From assembly GCA_947652605.1 (NCBI GenBank), contig OX393578.1:52831415-52895414 (forward strand): 64,000 nt of DNA, given 5' to 3'. The notes under the pieces were generated by a model, which was not told the DNA's origin, ran no database searches, and saw only the letters and a list, made by a program, of their open reading frames with translations. Within the stretch, counting starts at the first letter, position 1; each line of letters starts with the position of its first letter. The DNA comes from Elmis aenea. Lineage: Eukaryota > Arthropoda > Insecta > Coleoptera > Elmidae. Of this stretch, positions 33,918 to 45,654 are shown piece after piece. The translations under genes were made by a program, and so were the position numbers.

Positions 33918-35159
33918 GACGCGGAAGCGCTACACGTGGCGATGTTCTTCGTAAAACTTTAAGTCGAAAATCTTAATACAAAAATGTTGTACCATGCTTC
34001 CTATGGCCTCAGGAACCATTTTGAGAAACAAAAATTTGGCAACATTGCATTCAACAGCATATTTGGTCGTATGTTCAATAGCATATCGTTGAGGCATTTA
34101 ACAGCATCAAGACGATATTGACGTTAAATCGGTCAAAAAATCCTGTGGTTTATTATGCCCAGCCAAACATTAACAGAAAACGTTCTTTGGTGACCACATT
34201 CACGAAATGTATGCGGGTTTTCATCAGCCAAATAATGCGTATTGTGAATATCAAACACAACATATCTAGTAAACATGAACTCGTCGCTCCAAATAATACG
34301 TTTCAAGAAGTCGTCATCCTCACGAATTCTGTTTAGAATAGTGTTGCAAAAATTCAATCGGGGTATGTTATCATTTTCATAAAGGGGCTGAACTTTGGAG
34401 ACATGATATAGATACAATAGGTTTTTTTGAAGAACCAAATGAACCGTCTTGTTACTGGTGATATTTAATTAAATTTCAGTCAACTGCCGGGTACTTATGG
34501 AGGTATTGCGTTCAAAATATTATCTTCCCATTGTACTGTGCGGCTTTCTCTTGGTCGACCAGCGTTGATCTTTCTTGGAAAAAAACGAACCACTTTCACG
34601 AACACGTTGGTCCAGCCTTCGAAATACATTTTCCGTTTGGAAAACGCACTCGATATTCTTCTTTAACCATGACTGCATTTCCATTAAAGAAACAATATGC
34701 CATGTACATATCAGCGTACTCATTAAACGTAAAATCCATAATGAAGAATGGATAAACACAATAGCTAATGAAAAATACACAACTAATAAAATGCAGCACA
34801 GAATAATTAATAAAAACTAAAAATTATTACGAGAAAACAGCAGCAAATAACAATGTTGCCATATGTATTATTTCGATTCAAATCAGTGATTAACATATTT
34901 TCAACACCAATTATTAAAAGGAAAAACACAATATCTAGGAAAAAATATTATTCGAAATTTATTTGTATTCCAAATCGCAGCTTTTTCATTGAAAAATATT
35001 TAATAATAACGCTTATTAAAGGACTGAATGTCAAAACTTTGAGGACCTCTTGCAGACACAGCAAGCATGGCACAACATTTTTGTGTTAAGATTTTCGACT
35101 TAAAATATTACGAAGAATATAGCCACGTGTAGCGCTTCCGCCAATTTATACACACCCTG
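33918..35159 (-). mobile_element. Transposase-bearing member of the GGAAGCGCTACACGTG family
   Basis: The right end (to 35159, before TA) and its subterminal 105 bp match 6597-7210 and 13065-13942. The left end lacks its first ~17 bases but keeps GCGGAAGCGCTACACGTGG. Internal non-coding parts (34840-35060) are the same as 6885-7090. Between them lies a damaged transposase gene on the minus strand, absent from the two shorter copies. Confidence 0.8.
34133..34739 (-). pseudogene. DUF4817-type mariner-like transposase, broken
   Basis: From an ATG at 34739, residues EYADMYMAYCFFNGNA and YRVRFPNGK match the DUF4817 N-terminal domain. A frameshift near 34600 moves reading to FRRLDQRVRESGSF. After a further break near 34520, a 101-residue frame (34438-34133) has LYLYHVSKVQPL, IIWSDEFMFTR (first catalytic acidic residue), HYLADENPH and FSVNVWLGIIN. 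The rest of the DDE domain, with the second and third catalytic residues, is missing; sequence runs straight into the left terminal repeat. Non-functional by at least two frame breaks and a C-terminal deletion. Confidence 0.8.
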
Positions 35160-35161
35160 TA

Positions 35162-36565
35162 TATTAAAGTCTGTCCTATCAACATTTTGGATAAAAACAT
35201 ACATTACCTTATAACGATTGATTTTAGGTACAAAAAAATCTTCCAACAATAACCGAGCAAACGAATAGAATTACTTGGCAAGCAAAAAAATTACTGTTAC
35301 CTATTAGCAAATTGCTATTTTACAGTATTTTCCCCAATTCAACGAGCAAATGGATCGTTTTTCTGTAGCATGGAATCGCAGAAATTCTTTTGTAACTTAA
35401 ATAAAAATAATTTTAAGTAGTTAGTTGTATTTGTAACTTATAGTCAATAAAATAAAGATCGTTTTGATTTAAAAATTTACGCTATATTTGATTTAAGTAA
35501 AATATTACATCACAGGTCAAAGTTGGTTTTATAAGTCACTTTAAAGTAAATTCCTTTTTCCCTGTGGCCTTCAAATGCGCGAAGATTAGACTATTTTAAT
35601 ATTATATTACAGTAGTACTTGATGGTAAATTCTTCATATTTCGTAAACACGCGTGACTTAAATGGTAAGTAAGTTAAATTAGCCGTATTTTATGTGGATA
35701 AAAACATTGAAACAATTTCGGCTCAAATTTTTGTGTCATTTAAATAAATTACACCAAAGTAGGAGGTTTATTAACAAATAAGCGCGATAACTACTTGTTT
35801 GTATCAATAATTACAGTGTTGTAAAGCAATAAAATTCAAAACTGAGAACAATTCAACAATGTTGATGTTATGCGTAGATTAAACTTAATTAAAAAACCTA
35901 TTCGGTAATAACGCATTAACGAACGCCACTGGCCGTGACGCGATTCGCGATTGTGACCCTTACGTCGGGTGTGCGTACGTACCGCGCGTATGCGTGTTTG
36001 AAAAATAGAGTCGATACGATCTGGGAAATATTGTATTATAAATTACAATGTTTGAATGTTTTATGCATTATCCAGGGGAATCAGGGTTCCGTGTGTGGCA
36101 TTTTGACAGCCTGTTTGTGCGAAGATTGAGTGATGACCACCAACCACTATGAAATACTGTTATATACGGTGTGAAATCAGCACTTTTGTTCAATTTCGAT
36201 GACAGATAGTTTTATTGTCGGTTTTGGAACTAAACAACGGGGAAATACATTTGCATACGTCCAACATTCATACTTGTAATGCAAAAATATACGAACTATT
36301 TTGCATTAATTGCATTTGAATAACGATTCGGTTGAGGCTGTCCTAAACAATTTAAACACGCCAGTCATCTATTAAAATATCTGTAATGATAATACTTTGT
36401 GCACCAGTACTGAGAAAATCCTACTGCAATGAGTGTTTTGCAGCTAAATTTTATAGATTTATGTCGGCAGTTCTTGCACGGGAATTAATTCGCGTTCATT
36501 TACTGTATTTTTTTACTTCAAATACCTCAGACACTGATGTAGTATGTCTCCTATACTTTTTAAAA
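35162..36565. other. No recognised gene
   Basis: AT-rich except a CpG-containing patch at 35925-36010. No coding similarity, paired termini or convincing exon. Confidence 0.3.
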
Positions 36566-36567
36566 TA

Positions 36568-38071
36568 CAGGGTGTCCCAGATTACATTTCCAGCATGGGG
36601 ATCCCGCTTATTATAAGAGATACAGGTTTGTTTAAATTAGATGAATTATTCCTTAGTATGAGAGGAGCCACAATCAATTATTAAAAGTACAAAATTCCTC
36701 GTGCTTCAGATGTTATAGCAAAAAAATATGAAAATGTCGAATTTCTTTTTTGTTTCATAACTTTTTTGTCTTAATCAATAGAATAATTTTATTTGTACTT
36801 TCTTGAGGTACTTTTTCATGGAGAATGTAACTGTCATTTTAGATTTTTTTTAGCACCTACCATTTTCGAGATATTACCCCTAATTTCATTTTTTCTTATG
36901 GGCCGCGAAGTTGGCTCTGGAATATTTAAATGTGCTTTTTTTCTCGTTTAAATAAGATATTACTTGCTATACTTATTTTAATAAACAAGTCACAAAATGA
37001 AAAAAAAACGTATTTTACCCATCACTTATTAAGCTATCTATGAAAATAAAAACAAAAAAACAACTAATTAAATGTCAAATAAGAGTTACTATTTGTCTGC
37101 GGTATCATTTACAATTTATAAGAATTTTATAGTATTGTTATGTAATTCGATAGTCTTTGTAGCAAATTTGTTATATAATTATGGGCACATGTACAACTAA
37201 TTAAAAAAATTTGATGTTGAAATGCTACATTCTTTACAATAGAAACTGTGTAAAATAGATAATTCTAATTCTTTATGGATTTGTTTTGGAAGAAACCATA
37301 TTTTTTAAATTTATTTCCAAATTTCTGTAATTACACACTCTTGGTTGCCTTTTCTCAAGATATAGCTCTAATTGTAAGTATATTTACTCAGCTTCCACAC
37401 AGTTTTTATGGTAAAGAATGTAGCATCTCAACATGTCAAATTTTTCGCTATTTTTAAATGTAGCCATCATTATAACAATTACTACAAAGACTATCGAATT
37501 ACACAACAATAATAAAAAATTCTAATAAATGATACCGCAGACAAATAGTAACTGTCATTTGGCATTTAATTAGTTGTTTTTTGGTTTTTATTTTCATAGA
37601 TAGTTTGATAAGTGATGGGTAAAATACGTTTTTTTTTTCATTTTGTGACTTGTTTATTAAAATAGGTATAACAAGTAATATCTTATTTAAACGAGAAAAA
37701 AAAAGCACATTTAAATATTCCAGAGCCAACTTCGCGGCCCATAAGAAAAAATGAAATTAGGGGTAATATCTCGAAAATGGTAGGTGCTAAAAAAAATCTA
37801 AAATGACAGTTACATTCTCCATGAAAAAGTACCTCAAGAAAGTACAAATAAAATTATTCTATTGATTAAGACAAAAAAGTTATGAAAGAAAAAAGAAATT
37901 CGACATTTTCATATTTTTTGCTATAACATCTGAAGCACGAGGAATTTTGTACTTTTAAAAATTGATTGTGGCTCCTTTCATACTAAGGAATAATTCATCA
38001 AATTTAAACAAACCTGTATCTCTTATAATAAGCGAGATCCCCATGCTGGAAATGTAATCTGGGACACCCTG
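36568..38071. mobile_element. 1.5-kb near-perfect palindromic TIR element
   Basis: Ends CAGGGTGTCCCAGATTACA (36568) and its complement (to 38071), each next to TA. Inverted arms extend about 690 bp each (to ~37255 and from ~37395), leaving only ~140 bp of spacer. Shared internal blocks include ATGGGCCGCGAAGTTGGC and CTGTCATTT. The subterminal CATGGGGATCCCGCTTAT motif is present. No transposase. Low arm divergence suggests either recent formation or conversion between arms. Confidence 0.85.
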
Positions 38072-39132
38072 TATATCTGGACATAGTCCTTTTAGGGAGA
38101 TCAAGAAGATAATATGGGCTTAAGAGTAGGAAAATTACACGAAAGAATTTTGGAGGAGAGATTAAGGAAACATTTCGAAAGAAATTTGGATGAGGTACAA
38201 AGTGGCTTTGGACCGGGTAGTAGCACGCAGGATCTAATTTTTACGTTAAGACAGTTAAGTGAAAAAACAATGGAACATTCAAAGATTGTGTACTTGTGCT
38301 TTATCGATCTTTCTAAAGCCCTCGATAGAGTGCCAAGGGAAAAGATCTGGAAGATATTCAAACAAAGTAGAGTAGGAGAAGGATTATTACCTAAACGCCA
38401 TCAAGAGTTTATACAAGAGTAGTAGAAATTATGTCCGAACCCATAACAGCAGTTCCCAGGAATTTATAACAACAGTGGGAGTAAGACAAGGAGGCACCTT
38501 AAGTCCACTCCTCTTTATAATTCATATGGATAAAATAATTAAAGAATGTAAGCAAAACACAAAGAAAGCCTACTGGGGTTGGAATAAACTAAAACCAATT
38601 TCCTTAACAGAATTAGCATCTGCAGATGATGTGGTGCAATTAGCTAAAAGCGAAAAGAACTTGCAACTCAATCTAGACGTATGGGCTAGGGTTTCTGAAA
38701 AACCGCATTTTTAAAAACCGCGGTTTTCGGTTTTTAAAATCAAAAACCGCGGTTTTCGTTTCGGTTTTAAAGATTTTTTTACAGTGCCAAAATTATTGTT
38801 TAAAATACTTATTAAAATAATATTTTCAAGATTATGCTGCAACACACTAATATAAAAAGTAACCCCTTTTTGCATGTAAGCAAGAAAATGCTGTTTATTA
38901 AAATACATTCACTAAAAAATTTAAAATATACTACAAAAACATTACGTTTCTGCACTAAAATGTACTAATACTTACTTAAGGTTTGCATTTAAATAAAAAA
39001 AATTCAAAAACACTGAACTGTTTAAATGTTCACCGCTTAAACGCGTACGCAGTTTTGTGTAGAAATTTGCCCTTATCGAAAATGTTCCTTTGCGTACGTG
39101 TATGTAGCTTTGATAATTGAAAAAGCCTTATA

Positions 39133-40018
39133 CAGGGTGGGGCACGGGAACCGACCGTTTTTAAATTGATTAGTACTCGGCCATTAAGAAAGGTAGCGTC
39201 GTGTGACATGTGTCATTTAATTCCTTAGCTCAAAGCATTTTATTATTAACTAACATGGAGCCGTGGCACTAGAGCACCGCGGTACAGCGCGAGTTTCGCC
39301 GCAGATTCAATATTCATAGAAATGACTCTGTTCCCGCTCATGACACAATTTTACGTTGGGTAAACTTTGCCACCTTCGGGCTATGCAGCGGTTTTTGTGT
39401 AATTGTCGCGGATTTTCAGCAGCCCAATACCGACAATTTTGTCTGTTGACGGCCCCATTAAAGTGGAAATGGACTTCATCGCTCATGTCTTCATTTTGCT
39501 CGAAGAGTGCAAGCATTTCCTGTGCAAAAGCAATCGTTGAGGGTAATCCCTTACATTCAATTTCTGCACAACCGCTTGTTTCTATGAATGGAAACGTAGT
39601 TCACCATACAAAATCCGTCTTACAGTACGATTGCTGATGTAAGTGCAGCTGAATGTCTTCGATCAGAGCGGCCTGGGCTTCGCAGTACCGCTTGCCTGAC
39701 TCTTTCCACGTTCTCTGGAGTACGCATAGTACGTTGGGGGTCGGGCGGATTATTTTTTATCATTGGGCCTCTTGTTCGAAGATTGTTTACCTAACGTAAA
39801 ATTGTGTCATGAGCGGGAACAGAGTCATTTCTATGAATATTGAATCTGCGGCGAAACTCGCGCTGTACCGCGGTGCTCTAGTGTCCACGGCTCCATGTTA
39901 GTTAATAATAAAATGCTTTGAGCTAAGGAATTAAATGACACCTGTCACACGACGCTACTTTTCTTAATGGCCGAGTACTAATCAATTTAAAAACGGTCGG
40001 TTCCCGTGCCCCACCCTG
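39133..40018. mobile_element. Mariner-type snapback element with 233-bp arms
   Basis: Ends CAGGGTGGGGCACGGGAACC and complement, each next to TA (39131-39132 and 40019-40020). The arms 39133-39365 and ~39786-40018 differ at only a handful of positions. Both arms contain the 5' leader and first ~60 codons of the transposase, one in each direction, so the true C-terminal end is missing. Nested in the hAT 38687-40792. Confidence 0.9.
39307..39899 (-). pseudogene. DUF4817-type mariner-like transposase, C-terminus replaced
   Basis: Minus strand from about 39899: AVQREFRRRFN, HDTILR, one stop codon where the other arm keeps a tryptophan codon, then VNNLRTRGP, RTMRTPENVERVRQAV and RSDRRHSAAL. A frame change near 39650 follows, then ERDYPQ-like sequence and MLALFEQNEDMSDEVHFHFN (39516-39457), in which SDE is the first catalytic site, and VNRQNCRYWAAENP. 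Beyond 39366 the sequence is the inverted copy of the 5' arm, so the remaining catalytic residues are absent. Same transposase group as 34133-34739 but a different family. Confidence 0.85.
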
Positions 40019-40539
40019 TACAACAAATTTAGTTTTTTTTTCTCACCAGTTTTTTTAAATATGGCGAAGTCTTGCTTAACGGAATGAGAATTTATTTTTT
40101 AGAAGTACATTTTGTTAATACTCTTGAATTTCTTCTTTTAGCAATATTTTATTCGTACGTGGCAATTCTTCCTATTCTTCTTCATTGCTCGCAATCGCAA
40201 AGTTTTAATCATATTTATTGTTAGGTACAGGCAATTAAAAAGATTTGTAGCCGATTTTGATGGAGTTTTTAGAAGGTCTAGTAAGCACTTGGACAATTCT
40301 AGATTTTCACGAGTTTTCATACGTACATTTTTAACTGCGTATAGTTTTAATTTTAAAAATCAACGTAAATAGTAGAGGGTAGAGACAATACAAAACTCTA
40401 GAAATGAAACTGGAACAAATAGATCTAGTGGCGTTTCTGGTGATTTAGTGGTTTCGAGTGCAATCATAACCTAACATTTTAGTTTAGTATGGTGATTTTT
40501 ACATCATTTTTAATTTTAGTTACATTTAGCCATATAATT

Positions 40540-40653
<114 letters not shown>

Positions 40654-41369
40654 GTAAAATAAAAACTCAGCAATTTTTTTTCCTGAAAATAAAAACCGAA
40701 AACCGCGTTTTTTCAAAGCGGTTTTGCGGTTTCGGTTTTAGCATGGAAAACCGCGTTTTTGCGGTTCGGATTTATCCGTTTCAGAAACCCTAGTATGGGC
40801 AGATACATTTAAGTAGATATAATATGAATATTAACATCACAAAGACAAAGGTTATGGTTATAGCGAAAAATCATGAACCAGTTACAATTATGCTAGACCA
40901 AAAAAAGATAGAGCAGGTAGCGAATTTTAAATATTTAGGAACAATAATTGGAGGAAATGGTAAATTGGAGGAAGATCTGAATAACAGAATAGCGGCAGCG
41001 ACGAAATTTTACTACACCTCTAATAAATATGTTTGGTAAGTAAGAAGGAGATCTCAAAAGAAACGAAGACGCGAGTTTTTAATGCAATGTACTTGGACAC
41101 TAACTCAAAAACAAAAACAAAGAATACAGGCACAGGAAATAAAATTTCTGAGAAAAATAGAGGGATGTAGACTGATCGATAAAATAGGTAACGAAAAAAT
41201 CCGAAATAACCTAGGAGTAACAGATATTAAGAAAAAGATGGAGACGAATCAATTAAGATGGCTTGGAGATTTACTACGCATGCCAGAAAGTAGATACGCG
41301 GAAATAGGATTGAAAATGAAGATAGAGGGAAAAAGAAATAAAGGAAGACCAAGAATAAACAAAAAATGA

Positions 41370-41654
41370 TAGAATCAGAAATGAAACTTATGGAGAACAG
41401 TTAAAGATAAAATAAGTTGAAACAAAAATACAAGAAAGGCAGCTGGGATGGTTGGGTCACATTTATAGGATGAAAGAAGAAAGTTTAACTAGCAAAGCCC
41501 ATGAAGCAAGATCACTGGGAAAAAACAAAAGAGGTAGACCGAGAAAAACCTGGCAAGATGAAATTAAAAAAACAGCAAAACATCAAATGGAAAGACATAA
41601 AAAAGCTAGCACAAGACAGAAAAACATGGAAAAAAGTTAGCAGAACACAACTTA
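41370..41654 (+). pseudogene. Second RTE-like 3' fragment
   Basis: Immediately after the first RTE tail, RIRNETYGEQLK, QERQLGWLGHIYRM and KRGRPRKTWQDEIKK encode another copy of the C-terminal block, closest to the wording at 1910-1990. It is a separate, 5'-truncated insertion or a tandem tail. Confidence 0.7.
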
Positions 41655-42672
41655 AGCTAAGGCGCACATTGAACTGCGTGGCGCAGTACGGGCAGAGCAG
41701 GCCAGGCAGGGCAGAAAACAATGTGGCACAGTTGTCAGCGTACATTGGACAGCAGTTCTGCGCGGCAGTTTACGCATTCTCAAATTAATTAATATTTAAA
41801 CATTACAAAGTTATTTTTTTCAACACAGTAATCTATATATTTTTGCATATTCTTATAGAAATATAAATACATTTTTTATTTGTTGTGTTTTAATTGTTCA
41901 AAAAATACTCTAGTTTTGTCTCCCTACTATGAAATATTCTATTTGCCCCTGCAATTAACATATAAATCACGATAGCCCGGAAATTAATAAATATAGGTAA
42001 GAAACTAACTTTAAATTATCTAAGTACAATCTAATTCTGTACAAAAGTACACATAAAAAAAAACTAAACTATTGTAATAAAAAAATTGTTCACATTTTTT
42101 ATTTCCATTGAATTTGACAAAGCGTAGCAAATGCCCTGTGTAATATTTTAAAAGTTTTACTTGTGCAAAGCGTTTGCGAAACTATTATCTAACTTCAAAA
42201 ATAATTGCCGCTGCTATCTTAAAGTTGTTAAATATTAAAAAAATTTGAGGGTGCTGCTTCGCTCAAAATTTTTAGGGGAGTGAGGAGTGTAATTTACACT
42301 TGTAATTTACATTTGGTGATTTTTATCCAAATTACCTGTTTAAATTTCGTTTTCATATGTTGTAAATGGCTGGTGTCGTAAATCACAGGGTAGTTACACA
42401 ACGATTCAATAATTATATTTACTTCTAATGATTCCATTTAAAGAAAAGACACAATCAAATCAAAATACTCAAAGGAGCGCGAGTGGCGATACGACACAGT
42501 TTCTGTGTAAGATTCACAAGTGTGGGGCAGGCGAAAACGGCGCAGTACTGCGCTGCATTGTTCTGCGTCTCAATTCGCGGTGTCTTATCTCCAAAGATGG
42601 AATCACAGAAACTGTACCTGCCCTGCGTCAGTCAACTGTGTGTCAATGTGCGCTAGGCCTAACAGTAGAAGG
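41655..42672. mobile_element. TIR element with GCGCACATTGA ends
   Basis: AAGGCGCACATTGA (41659-41672) is inverted at 42653-42666 (TCAATGTGCGC). Both ends are GC-richer with many GCGCAGTACTGCG-like blocks (41675-41770 and 42480-42650) around an AT-rich middle. Target duplication not clear. No coding sequence. Confidence 0.55.
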
Positions 42673-42912
42673 ACGCGTGGCTTGACAAAAAAATCTACTT
42701 TTTCCTCAAAAATATTTTTGCACCATCAAGTATTAACAATTTAAAAAAAAAACTCATTTTGATTTTTGTTTATTATCTAGCGTGCCACGGAACTTTTTTA
42801 AACATCACTGAATAGGTCTCAGAAAGGGGAACGATTTGTCTAATTTAAACTTCTTTGTAGCCCTCACCGTTTACGAGATCCCAATAGTGGCCCTTCTATG
42901 TGGACCACCCCG
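42673..42912. mobile_element. Right half of a CAGKGTGGTC element
   Basis: Matches 50440-50625 (GGAACTTTTTTAAA, CACTGAATAGG, AACTTCTTTGTAG, GTTTACGAGATCCC) and ends GGACCACCCCG before TA. The left half is missing, cut off by the neighbouring element. Confidence 0.65.
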
Positions 42913-42914
42913 TA

Positions 42915-43556
42915 TAATGTAGGAACTACGAGACAGTAAATGTTCCTGCTGATGACCGTAAGCTTAAAGTTAACTGTATTCCGCGACGCTAAGCCATAAA
43001 AACAAATCATTATAAAGATTATTACACTCGATAACAACTGCCAAGAGGTGATGAAATAAGCGTTAAGAGCGATTAGGTTTTTGTCAAAGCTGCCTGAACT
43101 AAAAGCAACAAAATTGGCACGTTGTATTACCAAAAAAGGTAAACAATACAACAATTACATGTTCTAAACGAATAAATTTGTTGACTCTAGGAAATTGTTA
43201 AGTATTCTTTGTGGGTACAGGCCAGTGTTACCTTCGCACGCCGCAAAAGCGTGATTACGTATTATATGAACCTATACATACATAGATACCTGTCCTGGTT
43301 TTATAATAAAAGTTTGTATTTTTGTACACACTTGCGTATTTAACTTTACACTACAATTATTTATAACAACAAAATTACTTATGACGTTAAGTTTAAATTT
43401 CACTGTTGCCATTACCTATACACGAGTTTCTTAGTTTTTAAATCATAAATGTAGAATTTAATTATGCAATTTGTAAAGGTTTTTTATTTAGAAACCATGT
43501 AAGATGATATTTACGCAGCTGTAAAAACGTTGTTACTCATCACAAAACAAAACGAC
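42915..43556. other. No recognised gene
   Basis: A 96-codon frame at 42864-43154 (-) has no recognised motif and overlaps a transposon end. Otherwise AT-rich. Confidence 0.3.
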
Positions 43557-43568
43557 AAAAGTTAATCA

Positions 43569-43708
43569 TTTTATTCTTTAGGCTTTCGCGGCCGTTGTCT
43601 ATGATACAATCTTCGTTCCCGGGTTTTGAAAAAGACCGAGATATAATGGTCGCAACGTCAACTTTCAACCAAAGAAGACGCGGTTCCAAACCCAGGAACG
43701 AAGATTGT
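43569..43708 (+). mobile_element. 140-bp relative of the hammerhead-like element
   Basis: Flanked by an exact 12-bp direct repeat, AAAAGTTAATCA (43557-43568 and 43709-43720). It begins AGGCTTTCGCGGCCGTTGTC, matching the minus-strand start of 3667-3840, and has inverted arms CAATCTTCGTTCC/GGAACGAAGATTG (43608-43620 and 43695-43707). The hammerhead-like core is more degraded: GACC..GGTC stem, GCAAC for GAAAC, CGTC/GACG stem, then CG again in place of the usual UH. Confidence 0.55.
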
Positions 43709-44017
43709 AAAAGTTAATCAGTTTAACGAGTAAATCACAGTGATAAATTGTTTTATTATTTCAGTGATTAATTTATTTTTATCTATAAATAAACTTACTT
43801 AAAAATTACTGATCTTTTTTAAAGGAATCCCTGTCGAAATTCAACTCTAGTTTTAAGACTTTAGGGTTTCACATATTTGACATTTTGCTTGTCCCAGGAT
43901 TCCGGGAAGAAATCGGACTTCTTACCGGGATTTCCGGGGTGTAATGATAATTTTAAATAAATAACCTGAATAAGGAAAGAAGCGGTTTATTACTTAAAAA
44001 CAATGTCAAGTCATATA

Positions 44018-44618
44018 CAGGTTGAGGCATCACTTATGACACCCCCACTTATTTTGTTATTGGAAAGAATTATCAAAAGAAGTTTCAAATAAAAGTTGTT
44101 TGATACAGTATTTCCCAAAATATTGTCATGTCAAATGTTTTTTTGTTTTTTTGTTTTTTTTTTTTAAAGGAAATATGGCTTTGAAAATGGTAAAAATGTA
44201 TTAAAGTAGTTTTGTGTTTACCATTGTCACCTAATTAACTTTTTTTTAAATCTTTTACCGTTTTGTATCATTTTCAAAGCCTACTAATGTAAAATAATTA
44301 ATACCGTACGCTTTTAAAAAAAAATTGTTCTTTTGCGATTTTCTTAAAAATTTTGTTACGTAAGGGTATAAAAGTTTTAGTGCGTTGGGAAGAGAAAGAA
44401 AATGTCTTTCAAATCGTATAAAAAAATATGTATGGTGCCATTAAAAAAAATAAATATGGTGCCGTAACTCCTAAAAAAACAAAAAAAAAAACGAAATTTG
44501 ACATGACAATACCTATTTTGGGAAATACTGTATTCAACAACCTTTATTTGTCACTTTTTTTGTTACTTCTTTCCAATAACAAAATAAGTGGGGGTGTCAT
44601 AAGTGATGCCTCACCCTG
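44018..44618. mobile_element. 601-bp TIR element, GAGGCATCACTTATGACAC family
   Basis: Inverted ends CAGGTTGAGGCATCACTTAT and complement, next to TA (44016-44017 and 44619-44620). Arms ~135 bp with ACACCCCCACTTATTTTG. The interior is T/A homopolymer-rich and non-coding. Confidence 0.8.
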
Positions 44619-44984
44619 TATGTAATACATTTTGCTCCATGATTATTACAAATAATAAAATACTGCTGTTGAGACAAATATACATTTGAGGAATATAACC
44701 TTTCATATTGCAATTTCATTTTAATTAACACAATAACATAATTTTTACATTATATTTTTGTAATACTTTTCAAAAAAACAAAGGTGATCTAATCTTCGGT
44801 TAATTAGTCTTTTTCATTTATTAACAGAGAGTCCCGCCACAGAAAATGCTCTTTTAGACTCTATTAATGTGGGTGGCATCGTCTTGAGAGCATGAAGCAT
44901 CAAAGAAACGTCATTTTTACCAATAAAATCTTATTTTTACACTAATTTGCTTCGCATTACCTGGGTAAACAAAAATAAAGTAAC

Positions 44985-45482
44985 AGGACAATTACCCCCT
45001 GGTCAATAACCCCCCGGGCAATAACCATCGTAGAAATACAACCCCTAACGACTAACTCGAAATATCGGTAGATTATAATTTTCGCAATGTAAAGTGTAAG
45101 TTGCAAAAAAAAATGAAGGTAGAATAACAATAATATCTTCTTCGAACGCACAATTTTTTATGGTTTTGACCATCATGCAGCGATTTATAATTACGTTAAG
45201 ATTATAGGATTAGGATTAAAATTAGTTGACTTGCAAACGTTATGGTAATATATTTGTATTTAAATAAGTAACTTACATTTGTGAATTATTTTGGTTTTTT
45301 CCTTTTAATTGCAACTTCAACACCTTACATTGCGACAATTACAGTTTATCGACATTTTAAGCTAGTCGTTAGGTTTTTTTTTTGGACGGAGGGTTCATAC
45401 ACGTTTTTTTTTGTACGGGGCTTATTTGTGTGAGGGGTTTTTGTTCGGGGGTTATTGCCAGGGGGTTTATTGTCTCGGCTAG
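44985..45482. mobile_element. MITE with GACAATTACCCCCTGG ends
   Basis: GACAATTACCCCCTGGTCAA and ATAACCCCCCGGGCAATAAC at the left are matched inverted by GGGGGTTATTGCCAGGGGG and TTATTGTC at 45448-45474. GGGG/CCCC blocks continue inward. Target duplication not defined. Confidence 0.6.
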
Positions 45483-45654
45483 GGGTACTTGTCCTAGAAC
45501 CAAGAATAGAACTGTAAGTAAACGTATTTTGATAAACTTTGTCATGAAGACCGGGCTTCTTTCGCATACTATGAGTGTGCATATTTGTTATTATAAATTA
45601 GAAAAACTATTTTGAATTAAAAATAAAGTGTTTCCACAATCTAATGCCAGTTAA

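Noticed and set aside
42864..43154. 96-codon minus-strand ORF
   Set aside because: Overlaps a transposon terminus and has no recognised motif.
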